This document shows, piece after piece, positions 8,171 through 17,815 of a DNA stretch of 64,000 nt (positions are counted from its first letter, which is position 1; each line of letters starts with the position of its first letter). The position numbers were made by a program, and so were the translations under genes. Location of the stretch: contig JABSQH010000093.1 of NCBI GenBank assembly GCA_013213745.1, positions 1 through 64,000 of the forward strand, read 5' to 3'. Below the pieces are notes generated by a model. It made no database searches and was not told where the DNA came from. It saw only the letters and a list, made by a program, of their open reading frames with translations. The DNA is from Ilumatobacteraceae bacterium (GTDB lineage Bacteria; Actinomycetota; Acidimicrobiia; Acidimicrobiales; Ilumatobacteraceae).

Positions 8171-9183
8171 AGAGGCGTCTCGCTCCGATCGTGCTCGGCG
8201 TAGCGGCGATCGCGGGGTGCGCCACTTCCCAGCAGTCCGAGCCGGGGACCACCCTGACCTCGACGACATCGACGACCACATCGGTGTCGAGCACGACCAC
8301 CACGGCCGCACCGACCACCACGGCAGCCGCCGAGACGACGGCCGCACCGACCACCACAGCGGCGGCGGACACCACCGCACCGGATACGGCGCTGCCCGCC
8401 GGTCCGACGGGCGATGTGTTCCCACTCTTCATCGGCGAAGGTGATGGCCTGCTCACGCCCCTCGGGCAGTGGGACGGTGGAGCGTGGGCGACGACACCCG
8501 ACGATGCGACGCTTCCTGACGCTGGGCGCGAGTTCACGCTCAGTCGGCTCGCCGGGCCGGTCGACGGCACCGTCGACGGGACTGGAGAGGTGTGCTTCGA
8601 CGAGCGAGTCGGTCCGACGATGACGCCGGCCGGCGGCAACGCGATTCCGCCCGCTGCTCGGTACAACGGCGTCGCCCTTCCGCCACCGGACTGGCCGCTT
8701 CAGCCACGACGAGTAGCTGAGCTCGGCGACGACGTGCCCGGGTACCAGGAGTTGGGCGAAGGAGCCTTCGACGAATTCGATGTCGACGCAACGGCGGGCG
8801 CGGTCGAGCAGCTGGTGATCGCCGATCTCGACGGCGACGGCAACACGGAGGCGCTCGTCGTGTTCGAACGCGTCCAGGAACCCACACCGGGATCGCCCGA
8901 GGTCGTCCTCGGGTCGCCCGGCGACTTCTCCGGGCTGCTCCTCGTCGACACCGAGTCGCGGGCGGCGACCACCGTGCTCTCGTCGGTGGTGATCGACGAC
9001 GGCGACGAGCTGTCGATCGAGTTCCTGGAGCAATACCGCGTGCTCGATGTGGCTGACTACAACGGCGATGGTCGAATGGAGGTCGCCGTCAGTGCCTGGT
9101 ACTCCGACGGCGCAGGGGTCGCCGTGTTCACCTTCGACGGCGGCGAGCTCAACGAGGCGCTGGCCACTGGATGCGGGCTGTGA
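8167..9183 (+). CDS. Lipoprotein with FG-GAP/VCBS-like calcium motifs
   Basis: 338 aa. A lipobox ends at Cys18 (VAAIAGC), so the mature protein is anchored outside the cell. A Thr/Ala-rich linker spans residues ~25-80. The C-terminal half has two DxDGDG-type loops, ADLDGDGNTEALV and ADYNGDGRMEVAV, as found in FG-GAP/VCBS repeats that bind calcium. No enzyme motif is visible. The ATG overlaps the MBL stop (ATGA). It is probably the extracellular partner of the operon, but the function is unknown. Confidence 0.75.
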   Translation: MKRRLAPIVLGVAAIAGCATSQQSEPGTTLTSTTSTTTSVSSTTTTAAPTTTAAAETTAAPTTTAAADTTAPDTALPAGPTGDVFPLFIGEGDGLLTPLGQWDGGAWATTPDDATLPDAGREFTLSRLAGPVDGTVDGTGEVCFDERVGPTMTPAGGNAIPPAARYNGVALPPPDWPLQPRRVAELGDDVPGYQELGEGAFDEFDVDATAGAVEQLVIADLDGDGNTEALVVFERVQEPTPGSPEVVLGSPGDFSGLLLVDTESRAATTVLSSVVIDDGDELSIEFLEQYRVLDVADYNGDGRMEVAVSAWYSDGAGVAVFTFDGGELNEALATGCGL

Positions 9184-9223
9184 CCATACCGAGTGCGCCC
9201 GCGTCAGCTGACACCATCGGGCC

Positions 9224-9625
9224 ATGAGTGAACACGACTCGGCCGACGTCGCCGCCCAGCTGTAGGAGCGATTCAAGAGGGCGACATCGACGGCGTCATC
9301 GAGCTGCTCGACCCGCGGATCGTCTGGGAACTCATCGGCCCCGAAGAGACCCCCTACTTCGGCCGGTACGAGGGGATCGATGGAGCCCCGGGGGTTCTTC
9401 GCCTCGCTCGGCGAGCACGGCGTCGTCGAGTGCTTCGTCGTCGACCGGATCACGCGTACCGACGACGGTGCGCTGGCAGAGGGCTCCGAGCGAGCCCACT
9501 CTTGCGGACGCAGTGCGAGCTATGACATGCGTCGGTGCCACGTGATGCGCATCGAGTCCGGGCGCATCACGTCATTCGTCGACCACGTCGACAGCGCGCC
9601 GATGCTCGCTGCCTGGAGAAGCTGA
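9224..9625 (+). pseudogene. SnoaL/NTF2-like protein, two compensating frameshifts
   Basis: Three pieces of one SnoaL-like protein lie in two frames. From the ATG, MSEHDSADVAAQL runs into TAG at 9263. The next frame gives AIQEGDIDGVIELLDPRIVW up to YFGRYEGIDGA. The original frame then resumes as GFFASLGEHGVVECFVVDRI and ends DHVDSAPMLAAW. The second break is in a C/G run (gccccggggg at about 9384-9393), where removing one base restores GIDGARGFFASLG. Either a real pseudogene or two homopolymer-type sequencing errors. Intact relatives are small cone-shaped enzymes or binding proteins of unknown substrate. Confidence 0.7.
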
Positions 9626-9639
9626 GCGTCAGCCGCGCG

Positions 9640-11451
9640 CTACCAGGTGTCGACGTGCGGCCGGTCGGCGGACGTTGCTGGTGCTGCGGCGAGCAACGAC
9701 ACCAGCCAGTCGCGAGTGTCGGCGGGATCGATCACGTCGTCGATCTCGAAGTGTGAGGCCACGCTGACCGCTTTGCCGTGCTCGTAGAGGCGATCGACCA
9801 TCTCCTGGAACAGCGCCTCCCGCTCGCCTGGGTCAGCGACCGCTTCCAACTCGCGGCGATAACCGAGGCGCACGGCGCCTTCGAGACCCATACCGCCGAA
9901 CTCACCCGTCGGCCATGCGAGACACGCCAGCGGCGCCTTCGTCGACCCGCCCATCATCGCCTGCGCCCCGAGTCCGTACGCCTTGCGGGTGACCACTGCG
10001 ACGAGCGGCACCGACAGGTTGGCGCCGGTGACGAACAGCCGGCTGCAGTGGCGGACGAGGGCCGTCTCCTCGACGTCCGGGCCGACCATCATCCCCGGGG
10101 TGTCGACGAACGACACGACCGCAAGCCCGTGCGCATCGCACAGCTGCATGAATCGCGCCACCTTGTCGGCGCCATCGGAATCGATGGCGCCGCCGAGATG
10201 GCGCGGATCGTTGGCAACGACCCCGACGGGCCGTCCTTCGATGCGGGCCAGCGCAGTCACCATGCCGCGTCCGAAGTCACAACGCAGCTCCAACACGGAA
10301 TCGACGTCGAACAGACCGTCGATCGCCGCACGAATGTCGTAGGCCCGGAGACGATCGACCGGCACGACATGACGCAATGCCTGCTGGTCGGGAGCCTCCC
10401 ACGTTTCGGCCGGGCCCTGGAAGTAGCCGACATAGCGCTTGGCAAGCGCAACTGCCGCAGCATCGTCGGCGGCGACGAGGTCGACCACGCCATTGGCCCG
10501 CTGCACCTCGAGGGGGCCGATCTCCGTGGGCGCAAAGGTGCCGAGCCCGCCTCCTTCGATCATCGCCGGACCGCCCATGCCGATGTTGGCTCCCTCGGTT
10601 GCGATCACGACGTCGCAACAGCCGAGCAGAGCTGCGTTGCCAGCGAAGTTGTAGCCGGAGGCGACTCCGACCAGCGGCACGGTCCCAGAGAGCTCCGCAA
10701 ACCACAAGAAGGCAACACAGTCGAGCCCGCTGACGCCGAGACCGTCAGTGTCCCCCGGGCGACCGCCACCGCCTTCGGTGAAGATCACCACCGGCGCCTC
10801 GAGTTGGCGGGCGATCTCGAACAGCCGATCCTTCTTCCGGTGATTCTGGGACCCCTGGGTCCCGGCCAACACGGTGTAGTCGTAGCTCGCGACCACACAT
10901 GCGGCGCGCTCGGTGCCAACCAGCTCACCATTCACCTGGGCCAGACCGCCCACCAGCCCGTCAGCGGGCGTCGATGCGATCAGATCGTCGAGTTCGCGGC
11001 GCCGTCGCTGGGCGGCAACGACGAGTGGCCCGTACTCGCGCAACGTTCCGTCGTCGACGAGGTCGGCGATGTTCTCGCGCGCCGTCCGCCGGCCGCGATC
11101 GTGGCGTTTTGTGACAGCATCCGGCCGCGCCTCGTCGAGGCCGACTCGGTGCCGCTCGACGACCTCGTCGAGGTCAGGGCGTTCGAAGTCGCCAGTGACC
11201 ACGACGTCGGAGATCTCCGGTGTGTCGCTGCTCTCGCCGGCAATCGCGTCGATGCTCCCGATCGACGCGTCGGCAACGACGGTGTCGCCGACGGCAACCG
11301 ACCACGACACGACGCCACCGGTCGGCGCGACCACGTCGTGGTGCATCTTCATCGACTCGACAAGCGCAACGGTCGAGCCCGCCGAGACGGCAGCGCCGTC
11401 ATCGGCGAGCAGCACGACGACGGTGCCCTGGAGGGGTGCGGTGATGTCCAT
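9640..11451 (-). CDS. Biotin carboxyl-carrier domain fused to acyl-CoA carboxylase carboxyltransferase
   Basis: 603 aa. Residues 1-70 are a biotinyl domain with the attachment motif ESMKM (Lys35). The rest, from about residue 100, is a carboxyltransferase of the propionyl/acetyl-CoA carboxylase beta type: GRRTARENIADLVDDGT, GGGGRPGDTDG, GYNFAGNAALLG, GGAIDSDGADKVARF, FVDTPGMMVGP and RKAYGLGAQAMMGG. Biotin carriers are usually fused to the biotin carboxylase (ATP-grasp) subunit, so a carrier-carboxyltransferase fusion is unusual. No biotin carboxylase gene is in the window. It starts one base after the CLC channel stop, so the two are co-transcribed. Candidate roles are acyl-CoA carboxylation with a partner subunit, or transcarboxylation. 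Confidence 0.85.
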   Translation of the reverse strand: MDITAPLQGTVVVLLADDGAAVSAGSTVALVESMKMHHDVVAPTGGVVSWSVAVGDTVVADASIGSIDAIAGESSDTPEISDVVVTGDFERPDLDEVVERHRVGLDEARPDAVTKRHDRGRRTARENIADLVDDGTLREYGPLVVAAQRRRRELDDLIASTPADGLVGGLAQVNGELVGTERAACVVASYDYTVLAGTQGSQNHRKKDRLFEIARQLEAPVVIFTEGGGGRPGDTDGLGVSGLDCVAFLWFAELSGTVPLVGVASGYNFAGNAALLGCCDVVIATEGANIGMGGPAMIEGGGLGTFAPTEIGPLEVQRANGVVDLVAADDAAAVALAKRYVGYFQGPAETWEAPDQQALRHVVPVDRLRAYDIRAAIDGLFDVDSVLELRCDFGRGMVTALARIEGRPVGVVANDPRHLGGAIDSDGADKVARFMQLCDAHGLAVVSFVDTPGMMVGPDVEETALVRHCSRLFVTGANLSVPLVAVVTRKAYGLGAQAMMGGSTKAPLACLAWPTGEFGGMGLEGAVRLGYRRELEAVADPGEREALFQEMVDRLYEHGKAVSVASHFEIDDVIDPADTRDWLVSLLAAAPATSADRPHVDTW

Positions 11452-11452
11452 G

Positions 11453-12754
11453 TCAGATCCGATCTGGGTCGCGCTGGAACGTCGTGATCGACGCCTGGCC
11501 CATCACGAGTTCGGCCGACACTGCGGCGAACAGCGCAGGGACGATGAAACCTGGCTGTCCCGTGGTTTCAGCGACGAACATCACGGCGGCCAGCGGCACC
11601 CGGTAGCCAGCGCCGAGGAACGCGGCGATGCCGAGCAACACGTACAGCGTCGGGTCGAGCGGATTGACGAGATCGCCGATGAAACGACCGACGATGGCGC
11701 CACCCACCACGAGCGGGATGAACACACCGCCCACTCCGCCGCCCGCGAGCGTCGTCGCTGTGGCCACCATGCGCAGCACAAAGATCGCGGCGAGCAGCCA
11801 CAAAGCGTGTTCTTCGCCGAGCCAGGCGATGACCTCGTAGCCCGAGCCGAGGCTGAGGCTCTCGCCCGTGAGCCCACGCGCGACCACGAACAACACGAAC
11901 AGGATGGCACCGGCGACCGAGACACGCGCGACCACCGGGCGCAGGGTGAATCCCTTCGCATAGACGATGAGGCGGGAGAACAACCGGGCACCGATCGCGC
12001 AGAAGATGCCGATGAGCACGGCACCCGCGAGATCACGGAACTGGAACACCACGCTGCGATCGGAGTCGAAGCTGAAGATCGGATCGGTGTTGGTCATGGC
12101 GACGAACGTCAGGTACCCGAACGCACTCGCTACGAGGGCTGGCAGCAACATGCGCCGGGCCAACTGATCGCGGAACGGCACCTCGAGCGCAAAGATCGCG
12201 CCCGTCGCCGGCGCCTTGAAGATCGCCGCCACGCCCGCGGCGGCGCCGGCGACGAGCAGGGTGCGGTGATCGAAGTTGCGGAACGACGCCGGGAGGCGAC
12301 GCTGGATCATTGCCCCGAGCGCGGAGCCGGCGTAGATCGAGGGACCCTCCAAACCCATTGCGCCACCCGAACCGAGAGTGGCGATCGCGGCTGACATCCG
12401 CCCGAGATAGGCGCGCCAGCGCAACGGGTACTCGGGATCGTGGAACGCCCGCAGATACTCGTCGGACGTCGCCGACGATGCCCCGTTGCCGAGGATGTGC
12501 AGCAGGATCGCGGACAGCACCAAACCGATCCCCGGCGCAATCGCGCCGACCCACAGCGGTGCGTCGAGCACCCAGTGGAGCACCACCTCGGCAGCGACAT
12601 ACTCGAAGAGCCGAACGATGACGCCGGTGACAGCACCGGTGATCGCTGCGAGGAGCACGACCTCACGGGAGCGCCGAACGAGGTCACCGAGCTCGGTCGA
12701 GCGGAGATCCAAGGTGACCGGCCTGATGCCGTCCATCACCTTCCTGCGCCACAC
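11453..12754 (-). CDS. CLC-family chloride channel/transporter
   Basis: 433 aa, about ten or more hydrophobic segments. Anion-selectivity motifs are recognisable as [16 protein letters not shown] (the usual GxEGP loop, here GLEGP) and [17 protein letters not shown]. Family members carry Cl- or F-, as channels or H+ antiporters. The start is the GTG that lies 7 bases after TACACT (12762-12767), which makes a leaderless mRNA likely. An ATG at 12736 is an alternative start. The biotinyl-carboxyltransferase follows directly. Confidence 0.88.
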   Translation of the reverse strand: MWRRKVMDGIRPVTLDLRSTELGDLVRRSREVVLLAAITGAVTGVIVRLFEYVAAEVVLHWVLDAPLWVGAIAPGIGLVLSAILLHILGNGASSATSDEYLRAFHDPEYPLRWRAYLGRMSAAIATLGSGGAMGLEGPSIYAGSALGAMIQRRLPASFRNFDHRTLLVAGAAAGVAAIFKAPATGAIFALEVPFRDQLARRMLLPALVASAFGYLTFVAMTNTDPIFSFDSDRSVVFQFRDLAGAVLIGIFCAIGARLFSRLIVYAKGFTLRPVVARVSVAGAILFVLFVVARGLTGESLSLGSGYEVIAWLGEEHALWLLAAIFVLRMVATATTLAGGGVGGVFIPLVVGGAIVGRFIGDLVNPLDPTLYVLLGIAAFLGAGYRVPLAAVMFVAETTGQPGFIVPALFAAVSAELVMGQASITTFQRDPDRI

Positions 12755-12761
12755 TGGCCGC

Positions 12762-12767
12762 AGTGTA
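12762..12767 (-). promoter_or_regulatory. -10-like TACACT for CLC channel
   Basis: TACACT reading on the minus strand ends 7 bases before the GTG at 12754. It fits the TANNNT leaderless pattern seen at 15 starts in this window. Confidence 0.5.
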
Positions 12768-12798
12768 GGTCACTCCCCGCGTCGGGCCCGGCCTGGCG

Positions 12799-12804
12799 TA
12801 CCCT
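12799..12804 (+). promoter_or_regulatory. -10-like TACCCT for UDP-glucuronate decarboxylase gene
   Basis: TACCCT ends 8 bases before the ATG at 12813, which leaves no room for a Shine-Dalgarno leader. It therefore supports both a leaderless mRNA and that start choice. Confidence 0.5.
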
Positions 12805-12812
12805 CATCGTCT

Positions 12813-13790
12813 ATGTCACGTGTCGTGGTCACCGGCGGGGCCGGGTTTCTCGGGTCGCATCTCTGCCGGGCCTTGCTCGATCGGGGCGACGATGTGATCG
12901 CCATCGACAACCTGGTCACCGGTTCGGTGGCGAACATCGAAGCCCTGTTCGGTCGGCCCGGGTTCACGTTCGTCGAGCATGACGTGAGCAACTACGTGTG
13001 GGTGCCGGGCGACGTCGACGTGGTGATGCACCTGGCCAGTCCGGCCAGCCCGGCCGACTTCGAGCGAATTCCCATTCAGATCCTCAAGGTCGGTGGCCTC
13101 GGCACACACAACACGCTCGGGCTGGCGATGGCCAAGGGCGCCAAGTTCTTCCTCGCTTCGACGTCGGAGGTCTACGGCGATCCGCTCGTGCACCCACAGC
13201 CCGAGGACTACTGGGGCAACGTCAACCCGATCGGCCCACGCGGCGTGTACGACGAAGCGAAGCGTTATGCCGAGGCGATGACGATGGCGTACCACCGGCA
13301 CCACAGTCTCGACGTGCGCATCGTCCGGATCTTCAACACGTATGGGCCGCGAATGCGTCCCGACGATGGTCGGGCTGTGTCGAACTTCCTGGTCCAGGCC
13401 CTCCGCGGCGAGCCGATCACGATCTACGGCGACGGGTCACAAACGCGGTCGTTCACCTACGTCGACGACGAGATCCGTGGCTTTCTGGCCTTGCTCGACT
13501 CGACCGAGACCACGCCGGTCAACATCGGCAACGACCGCGAGTTCACCATTGCCGACTTGGCGCGGCTGGTGATCGATGTGACCGGATCGACCTCAGAAGT
13601 GATCCACTTGCCGCTCCCGCAAGACGACCCGACACAGCGGCAGCCTGACCTCACCCGAGCGCGGACACTGCTGCAGTGGGAGCCGACGGTGGCGCTGCGC
13701 GACGGTCTCGTCGAAACGGCGAGCTACTTCCGCAACGTGATCGGGCCGGTCTCGGTCGCCGACGATCAACGTCGGCCAACGCCGTCGTAA
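12813..13790 (+). CDS. UDP-glucuronate decarboxylase-type SDR epimerase
   Basis: 325 aa extended SDR. The Rossmann motif GGAGFLGS is at residues 8-15, followed by [28 protein letters not shown], the YxxxK active site YDEAKRYAE and [10 protein letters not shown]. The SPASP and TSEVYGDP signatures are those of UDP-xylose synthases, which turn UDP-glucuronate into UDP-xylose using bound NAD. The start is the ATG 8 bases after TACCCT. The 3' end overlaps the convergent ugd gene by 25 bases. Together the two genes make UDP-xylose from UDP-glucose for surface polysaccharide. Confidence 0.85.
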   Translation: MSRVVVTGGAGFLGSHLCRALLDRGDDVIAIDNLVTGSVANIEALFGRPGFTFVEHDVSNYVWVPGDVDVVMHLASPASPADFERIPIQILKVGGLGTHNTLGLAMAKGAKFFLASTSEVYGDPLVHPQPEDYWGNVNPIGPRGVYDEAKRYAEAMTMAYHRHHSLDVRIVRIFNTYGPRMRPDDGRAVSNFLVQALRGEPITIYGDGSQTRSFTYVDDEIRGFLALLDSTETTPVNIGNDREFTIADLARLVIDVTGSTSEVIHLPLPQDDPTQRQPDLTRARTLLQWEPTVALRDGLVETASYFRNVIGPVSVADDQRRPTPS

Positions 13791-15100
13791 CCGAGGCCAG
13801 CGGCTCGAACCTCGTCGGGATCGAGCAGGTTGCGAGTGTCGACGATCGTCGTCCCCGCACGGACTGACGCTGCTGTTCGCGCCAGATCGATCTTGGCGAA
13901 CTCCGGCCACTCGGTGAACACTCCGATCACATCGGCGTCGGTCATCGCCGCGTATGGGTCAGCGACCAACTCGATGCCCGCCAGGGCAGCGGCGCGATGC
14001 GCCGTCAACTCCCCGAGTGTCGTCGGGTCGAATGCCCGGACCCGTCCACCACGCCGGCGAATCTCGTCGATGATCGCCAACGCCGGCGATTCGCGCAGGT
14101 CGTCGGTTCCCGCCTTGAACGTCAACCCGAGCGCCCCGACGGTGACGCCCGACAAATCGGCGCCGTCGCCACGACCGGCGGCCCGCCCGATCTTGTCGAT
14201 CATTCGCGCCCGCTGTTCGTCGTTGACCTCGATGACACCACGCATCATCGAGAAGTCGTAGCCATGGTCCTCGGCGATCTTCACCAGCGCTCGCGAGTCC
14301 TTCGGGAAACACGAACCACCCCAGCCCGGCCCGGGATTGAGGAACGCCCGTCCGATGCGCTGATCCGATCCGATTCCGTCGACGACTGCAGCGACATCCG
14401 CGCCGACCGCCTCACACATCGCGGCGACGGCATTCACGAACGAGATCTTCATCGCCAAGAACCCATTGGCCGCGTACTTGATCGTCTCTGCCGACGCCGG
14501 GTCGGTGATCTGCACCCGGGCCCCGAGCGACTCGTACAACGCGGCAACGCGCTCGGCAGCAGCGGTATCCGCCGAACCGATGACCACGCGATCGGGATGC
14601 AGAAAGTCGTGGACCGCTGTACCTTCACGGAGGAACTCCGGGTTCGACACGACCGACACGTCACTGCGACCCAACGCCGCCTCGACGACGCGCGTCGAAC
14701 CCACCGGCACGGTCGACTTGTTGACCACCACCGCGCCGGGGCGGAGCGCATCGGCGATCTCCCCCGCAGCGGTCTCGATGTACGACAAATCGGCGCTGCC
14801 GTCCTCGCCCTGTGGCGTCGGCACGCAGAGAAAGACGACGTCGGCGTCGGCGGCAGCGGCCTGCGATCCGACAACAAACGACAGCCGACCGGCGGCCACC
14901 GACTCGGCGACGAGCGCCTCGAGACCCTCCTCGACAATCGGTACGCCCCCACCGTTGAGCACCTCGACCTTGCGCGGATCGATGTCACCACACACGACGA
15001 CATGACCCAACGAGGCCAGACACGCACCCGTCGTCAGACCGACGTATCCGGTCCCCACGACGCCGATCCGCATCGGTGCCGACGTCACGCTGTCGCCCAT
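13766..15100 (-). CDS. ugd: UDP-glucose 6-dehydrogenase
   Basis: 444 aa. NAD-binding [10 protein letters not shown] lies at the N-terminus, then [21 protein letters not shown], the catalytic Cys block [14 protein letters not shown] and [15 protein letters not shown]. It oxidises UDP-glucose twice to UDP-glucuronate. The ATG at 15100 is chosen because AAAGGA lies 7 bases before it; a GTG at 15106 is too close to that site. It converges with the UDP-glucuronate decarboxylase and overlaps it by 25 bases, so each mRNA end is antisense to the other. Confidence 0.92.
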   Translation of the reverse strand: MGDSVTSAPMRIGVVGTGYVGLTTGACLASLGHVVVCGDIDPRKVEVLNGGGVPIVEEGLEALVAESVAAGRLSFVVGSQAAAADADVVFLCVPTPQGEDGSADLSYIETAAGEIADALRPGAVVVNKSTVPVGSTRVVEAALGRSDVSVVSNPEFLREGTAVHDFLHPDRVVIGSADTAAAERVAALYESLGARVQITDPASAETIKYAANGFLAMKISFVNAVAAMCEAVGADVAAVVDGIGSDQRIGRAFLNPGPGWGGSCFPKDSRALVKIAEDHGYDFSMMRGVIEVNDEQRARMIDKIGRAAGRGDGADLSGVTVGALGLTFKAGTDDLRESPALAIIDEIRRRGGRVRAFDPTTLGELTAHRAAALAGIELVADPYAAMTDADVIGVFTEWPEFAKIDLARTAASVRAGTTIVDTRNLLDPDEVRAAGLGYDGVGRR

Positions 15101-15209
15101 CTGCACGTCCTTTCGTTCACGTCGCCGACTCGCACCGACGCCCGGCGGCGTCGACGGAGAGCATGAGGCTAGCGGTCGTGTCGGCGTGTGCGCGGCGTGC
15201 CCCGCTGAC

Positions 15210-15215
15210 TACCGT
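15210..15215 (+). promoter_or_regulatory. -10-like TACCGT for mscS
   Basis: TACCGT ends 8 bases before the GTG at 15224, matching the leaderless TANNNT pattern. Confidence 0.5.
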
Positions 15216-15223
15216 CATGCCTC

Positions 15224-16285
15224 GTGCACAGTCCGCGATTGCCCACCACCTCCGGTAGTGACGGGAGCGCGAGCGACGGGACCGACAGCGGCGACAACAA
15301 CGACAGTGTGTCGTTCGACGACTGTGGCGACGACCCCGGTTGGTTGTGCGAGAAGATCTACGACCTCACCGGGAACGGTTTTCTCGCGTCGACCGCCGGC
15401 GCGTTCCTGACGGTGCTGCTGATCTTCGTCGTCGCCTGGATTGCGTCGCGCGTGGTCAAGCGCTACCTGCGTAAAGCGGTCCAGCGGATGATCGCCAGCG
15501 AACCCTCAGCGACCACGCGCGACGGCCTGAAGCGACTCGGACTCGACGACTCGGGCGACGCCGAACTGCTGGGCTCGAGCCCCGATACCGCGTCGCGTCG
15601 GGCGTCGCGAGCGACGTCGATCTCGTTCGTGCTCGGGGGCACGGTCTCCGTCATCATCTGGACGCTGGCGGTGCTGATGGCGTTGGCGGAGCTCGGGCTC
15701 AACCTCGGCCCGCTGATCGCGGGCGCTGGGATCGCCGGCGTCGCATTGGGCTTTGGCGCTCAGGACCTGGTGAAGGACTGCATCAGCGGGCTGTTCGTGC
15801 TGCTCGAGGACCAATACGGCATCGGCGACGTGGTCGACCTCGGCGAGGCCGTGGGTGTCGTCGAACGGATCACCTTGCGCGTCACCATCCTGCGCGGACT
15901 CGACGGAACCGTGTGGCACGTTCCCAACGGTGAGGTCACCCGCGTCGGCAACCTGTCGCAGCTGTGGTCGGTCGCTCTCGTCGATCTCGACGTGGCCTAC
16001 GACAGCGACCTCGACCAGGTCGGCGAGATCCTGCTCAATGCTGCCCACGAAGTGTGCGATACAGAGGAGTGGTCGCCGATAGTGATCGAAGAACCCAAAC
16101 TCCTCGGAGTCGAAGCACTCGGGGCCGACGGCATCACGCTGCGCGTCACCGTCAAGACCAAGCCCGGCGAGCAGTGGGCGCTACAACGCGAGATGCGTCG
16201 CCACTTCAAGCAGGTCTTCGACGAGGCAGGAATCGAGATCCCCTTCCCGCAACGGACCATTTGGATGCGGTCGGGCGACGAGTGA
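15224..16285 (+). CDS. Small-conductance mechanosensitive channel (MscS family)
   Basis: 353 aa. An acidic, Ser/Gly-rich N-terminus of ~45 residues precedes the membrane segments. The pore-lining helix and beta-domain junction are clear: LIAGAGIAGVALGFGAQDLVKD, then VLLEDQYGIGDVVDLG and VWHVPNGEV. It opens on membrane tension to release solutes during osmotic downshock. It starts with GTG, 8 bases after TACCGT. Two cysteines in the N-terminal region (DDCGDDPGWLCEKI) are unusual and could form an external disulfide (inference). Confidence 0.88.
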   Translation: MHSPRLPTTSGSDGSASDGTDSGDNNDSVSFDDCGDDPGWLCEKIYDLTGNGFLASTAGAFLTVLLIFVVAWIASRVVKRYLRKAVQRMIASEPSATTRDGLKRLGLDDSGDAELLGSSPDTASRRASRATSISFVLGGTVSVIIWTLAVLMALAELGLNLGPLIAGAGIAGVALGFGAQDLVKDCISGLFVLLEDQYGIGDVVDLGEAVGVVERITLRVTILRGLDGTVWHVPNGEVTRVGNLSQLWSVALVDLDVAYDSDLDQVGEILLNAAHEVCDTEEWSPIVIEEPKLLGVEALGADGITLRVTVKTKPGEQWALQREMRRHFKQVFDEAGIEIPFPQRTIWMRSGDE

Positions 16286-16322
16286 CCGCCGCTGTGACCT
16301 GCGGCGATGGCATGATGAGCGG

Positions 16323-17804
16323 GTGACGGACGTGGGACTCAGCGCAAGCGTCATCGCGCCCGCTCACGATCGAGGGTCCCTGACCTTCGCGATCATCGTC
16401 ACGGCGTTGGGATTCCTTGCCGTCATCTTGGCCGAGCAATGGGTCGCCCCGCCTCGGCCTGCGCCGGCTGCCCGTGCCGGTGCACTGCGCAAGGAGTCTC
16501 CTGCGGTGGTCAACCTGCTGACCAACGACGCAACGGTGACCGCCGCTGGATTCCGAGCAACGATGCTCGACCTCGCCGCCCGCGGCTGGCTGCGCATCGT
16601 GGCGCCCGCCGATGAAGAGGACGAGTTGGCCCGGGTTCGTCCGGCGGCAACCGCCTTCAAGGGCGATTCGCTGCTCCCGCACGAACGCCTCGTGCTGCAA
16701 CACGTCATGGCGCGATTCACCACCGATCGAGCGATTCCGGCGCGCTACCTGGCGGTCGATGTCCGCGGCAGTTGGTGGCGCCGATTCCGCGGCCTGGTCG
16801 AGGCCGAAGCCAAGCGTGGTGGTCTCGTACGACACCGTTGGAAGCCCTTGGCGATCGCACCGCCGGTCGCACTGACCGTGCTGGCGGCGATTCTGTGGTG
16901 GCGAGCGTTGCGCACCGGCGACGAAGAGGTCGCCGTGATCGACTCGCTCGTTCCCAGACTGGTCGCCGCTGCTGTTGCGGTCGCCATCGTCGTCTTGGCC
17001 ATCCGCGTCGGCCGCCACCTCGTCCGCCGGGAACTGACCCATACGCCGGCGGGCGTGACCGCCACGCAACGATGGCTCGCCATTCGCCAGCGCCTCGTCG
17101 AAGCCGACTTCGGGCGCATGGCGCCGAGCGCCACCCAGGCCGGCGATCGACGACTGGCCTACGCAGCGGCGATGTGCCTCGCCGAAGGCGCTGCGGTCGA
17201 GCTTCCGCTGGCCCGCGAGGATGCCCGCCGTGCCTGGAGTTCGGTGGGAGGACGGGCCCGCCTGGTGCGGGTCAACTACCCGCTGCGGCCCGGGTACGGG
17301 CTGTCTCCGTACACCGCGCTCTTGGGTGGTCTCATCGGCACACTGGTGGCACTGCGTGCCCGGCGGTACTTCGACGACGTGGCCCGCCAGGAGGCCCTCG
17401 GCTCCTTGTACGACCGGTTCCCCGATCAGGACTGGCTGATCGCTGACATCTTCACGGGACTCACGGCGCTGGCCTACATCGCGATCGTCGGCGGACTGTG
17501 GCTGGCGCTCGCCGGCGCGGCGGACCTGTTCGGCAAGGTCGAGCGGACCGGCGTGATCCTGCGCACACGGCGACCAGCGGAGATTTCACCGATGCCCAGA
17601 CCGCTGCGTCGCTTCGTCGAACGCGATCGATACAGCGTGTTCGTGGCGGTCGACGACGGCGAGAGTGGCACCGTCACTGCGTGGCGATCGACGGAACGCA
17701 CGGCTGTCCCGCAGGGAGCGATGGCGGTCGTATCGGCCAGCCTGGTCCTCGGGCACGTCCGCAAGTCGGCGCCGGTCGGCCACCGCCTCATCGACGAGCT
17801 GTAG
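16323..17804 (+). CDS. DUF2207-like membrane protein
   Basis: 493 aa. An N-terminal hydrophobic segment (LTFAIIVTALGFLAVILAEQW) precedes a winged-helix-like stretch (SPAVVNLLTNDATVTAAGFRATMLDLAARGWLRI) typical of the DUF2207 C-terminal half. Further membrane segments lie near residues 180-240 and 335-400. No catalytic motif is visible. It starts with GTG 37 bases after mscS. Members of this group are membrane proteins of unknown role. Confidence 0.6.
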   Translation: MTDVGLSASVIAPAHDRGSLTFAIIVTALGFLAVILAEQWVAPPRPAPAARAGALRKESPAVVNLLTNDATVTAAGFRATMLDLAARGWLRIVAPADEEDELARVRPAATAFKGDSLLPHERLVLQHVMARFTTDRAIPARYLAVDVRGSWWRRFRGLVEAEAKRGGLVRHRWKPLAIAPPVALTVLAAILWWRALRTGDEEVAVIDSLVPRLVAAAVAVAIVVLAIRVGRHLVRRELTHTPAGVTATQRWLAIRQRLVEADFGRMAPSATQAGDRRLAYAAAMCLAEGAAVELPLAREDARRAWSSVGGRARLVRVNYPLRPGYGLSPYTALLGGLIGTLVALRARRYFDDVARQEALGSLYDRFPDQDWLIADIFTGLTALAYIAIVGGLWLALAGAADLFGKVERTGVILRTRRPAEISPMPRPLRRFVERDRYSVFVAVDDGESGTVTAWRSTERTAVPQGAMAVVSASLVLGHVRKSAPVGHRLIDEL

Positions 17805-17815
17805 CCGAGCGAGCG

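Noticed and set aside
8240-8400. Short tandem ACC/ACG repeats
   Set aside because: They encode the Thr/Ala-rich linker of a lipoprotein and are low-complexity coding sequence, not a DNA repeat element.
9778-11487. Very long open frame on the plus strand
   Set aside because: It lies antisense to the biotinyl-carboxyltransferase, shows no family motifs, and is explained by high GC at third positions. Similar antisense frames at 4488-6560 and 49917-51700 were rejected for the same reason.
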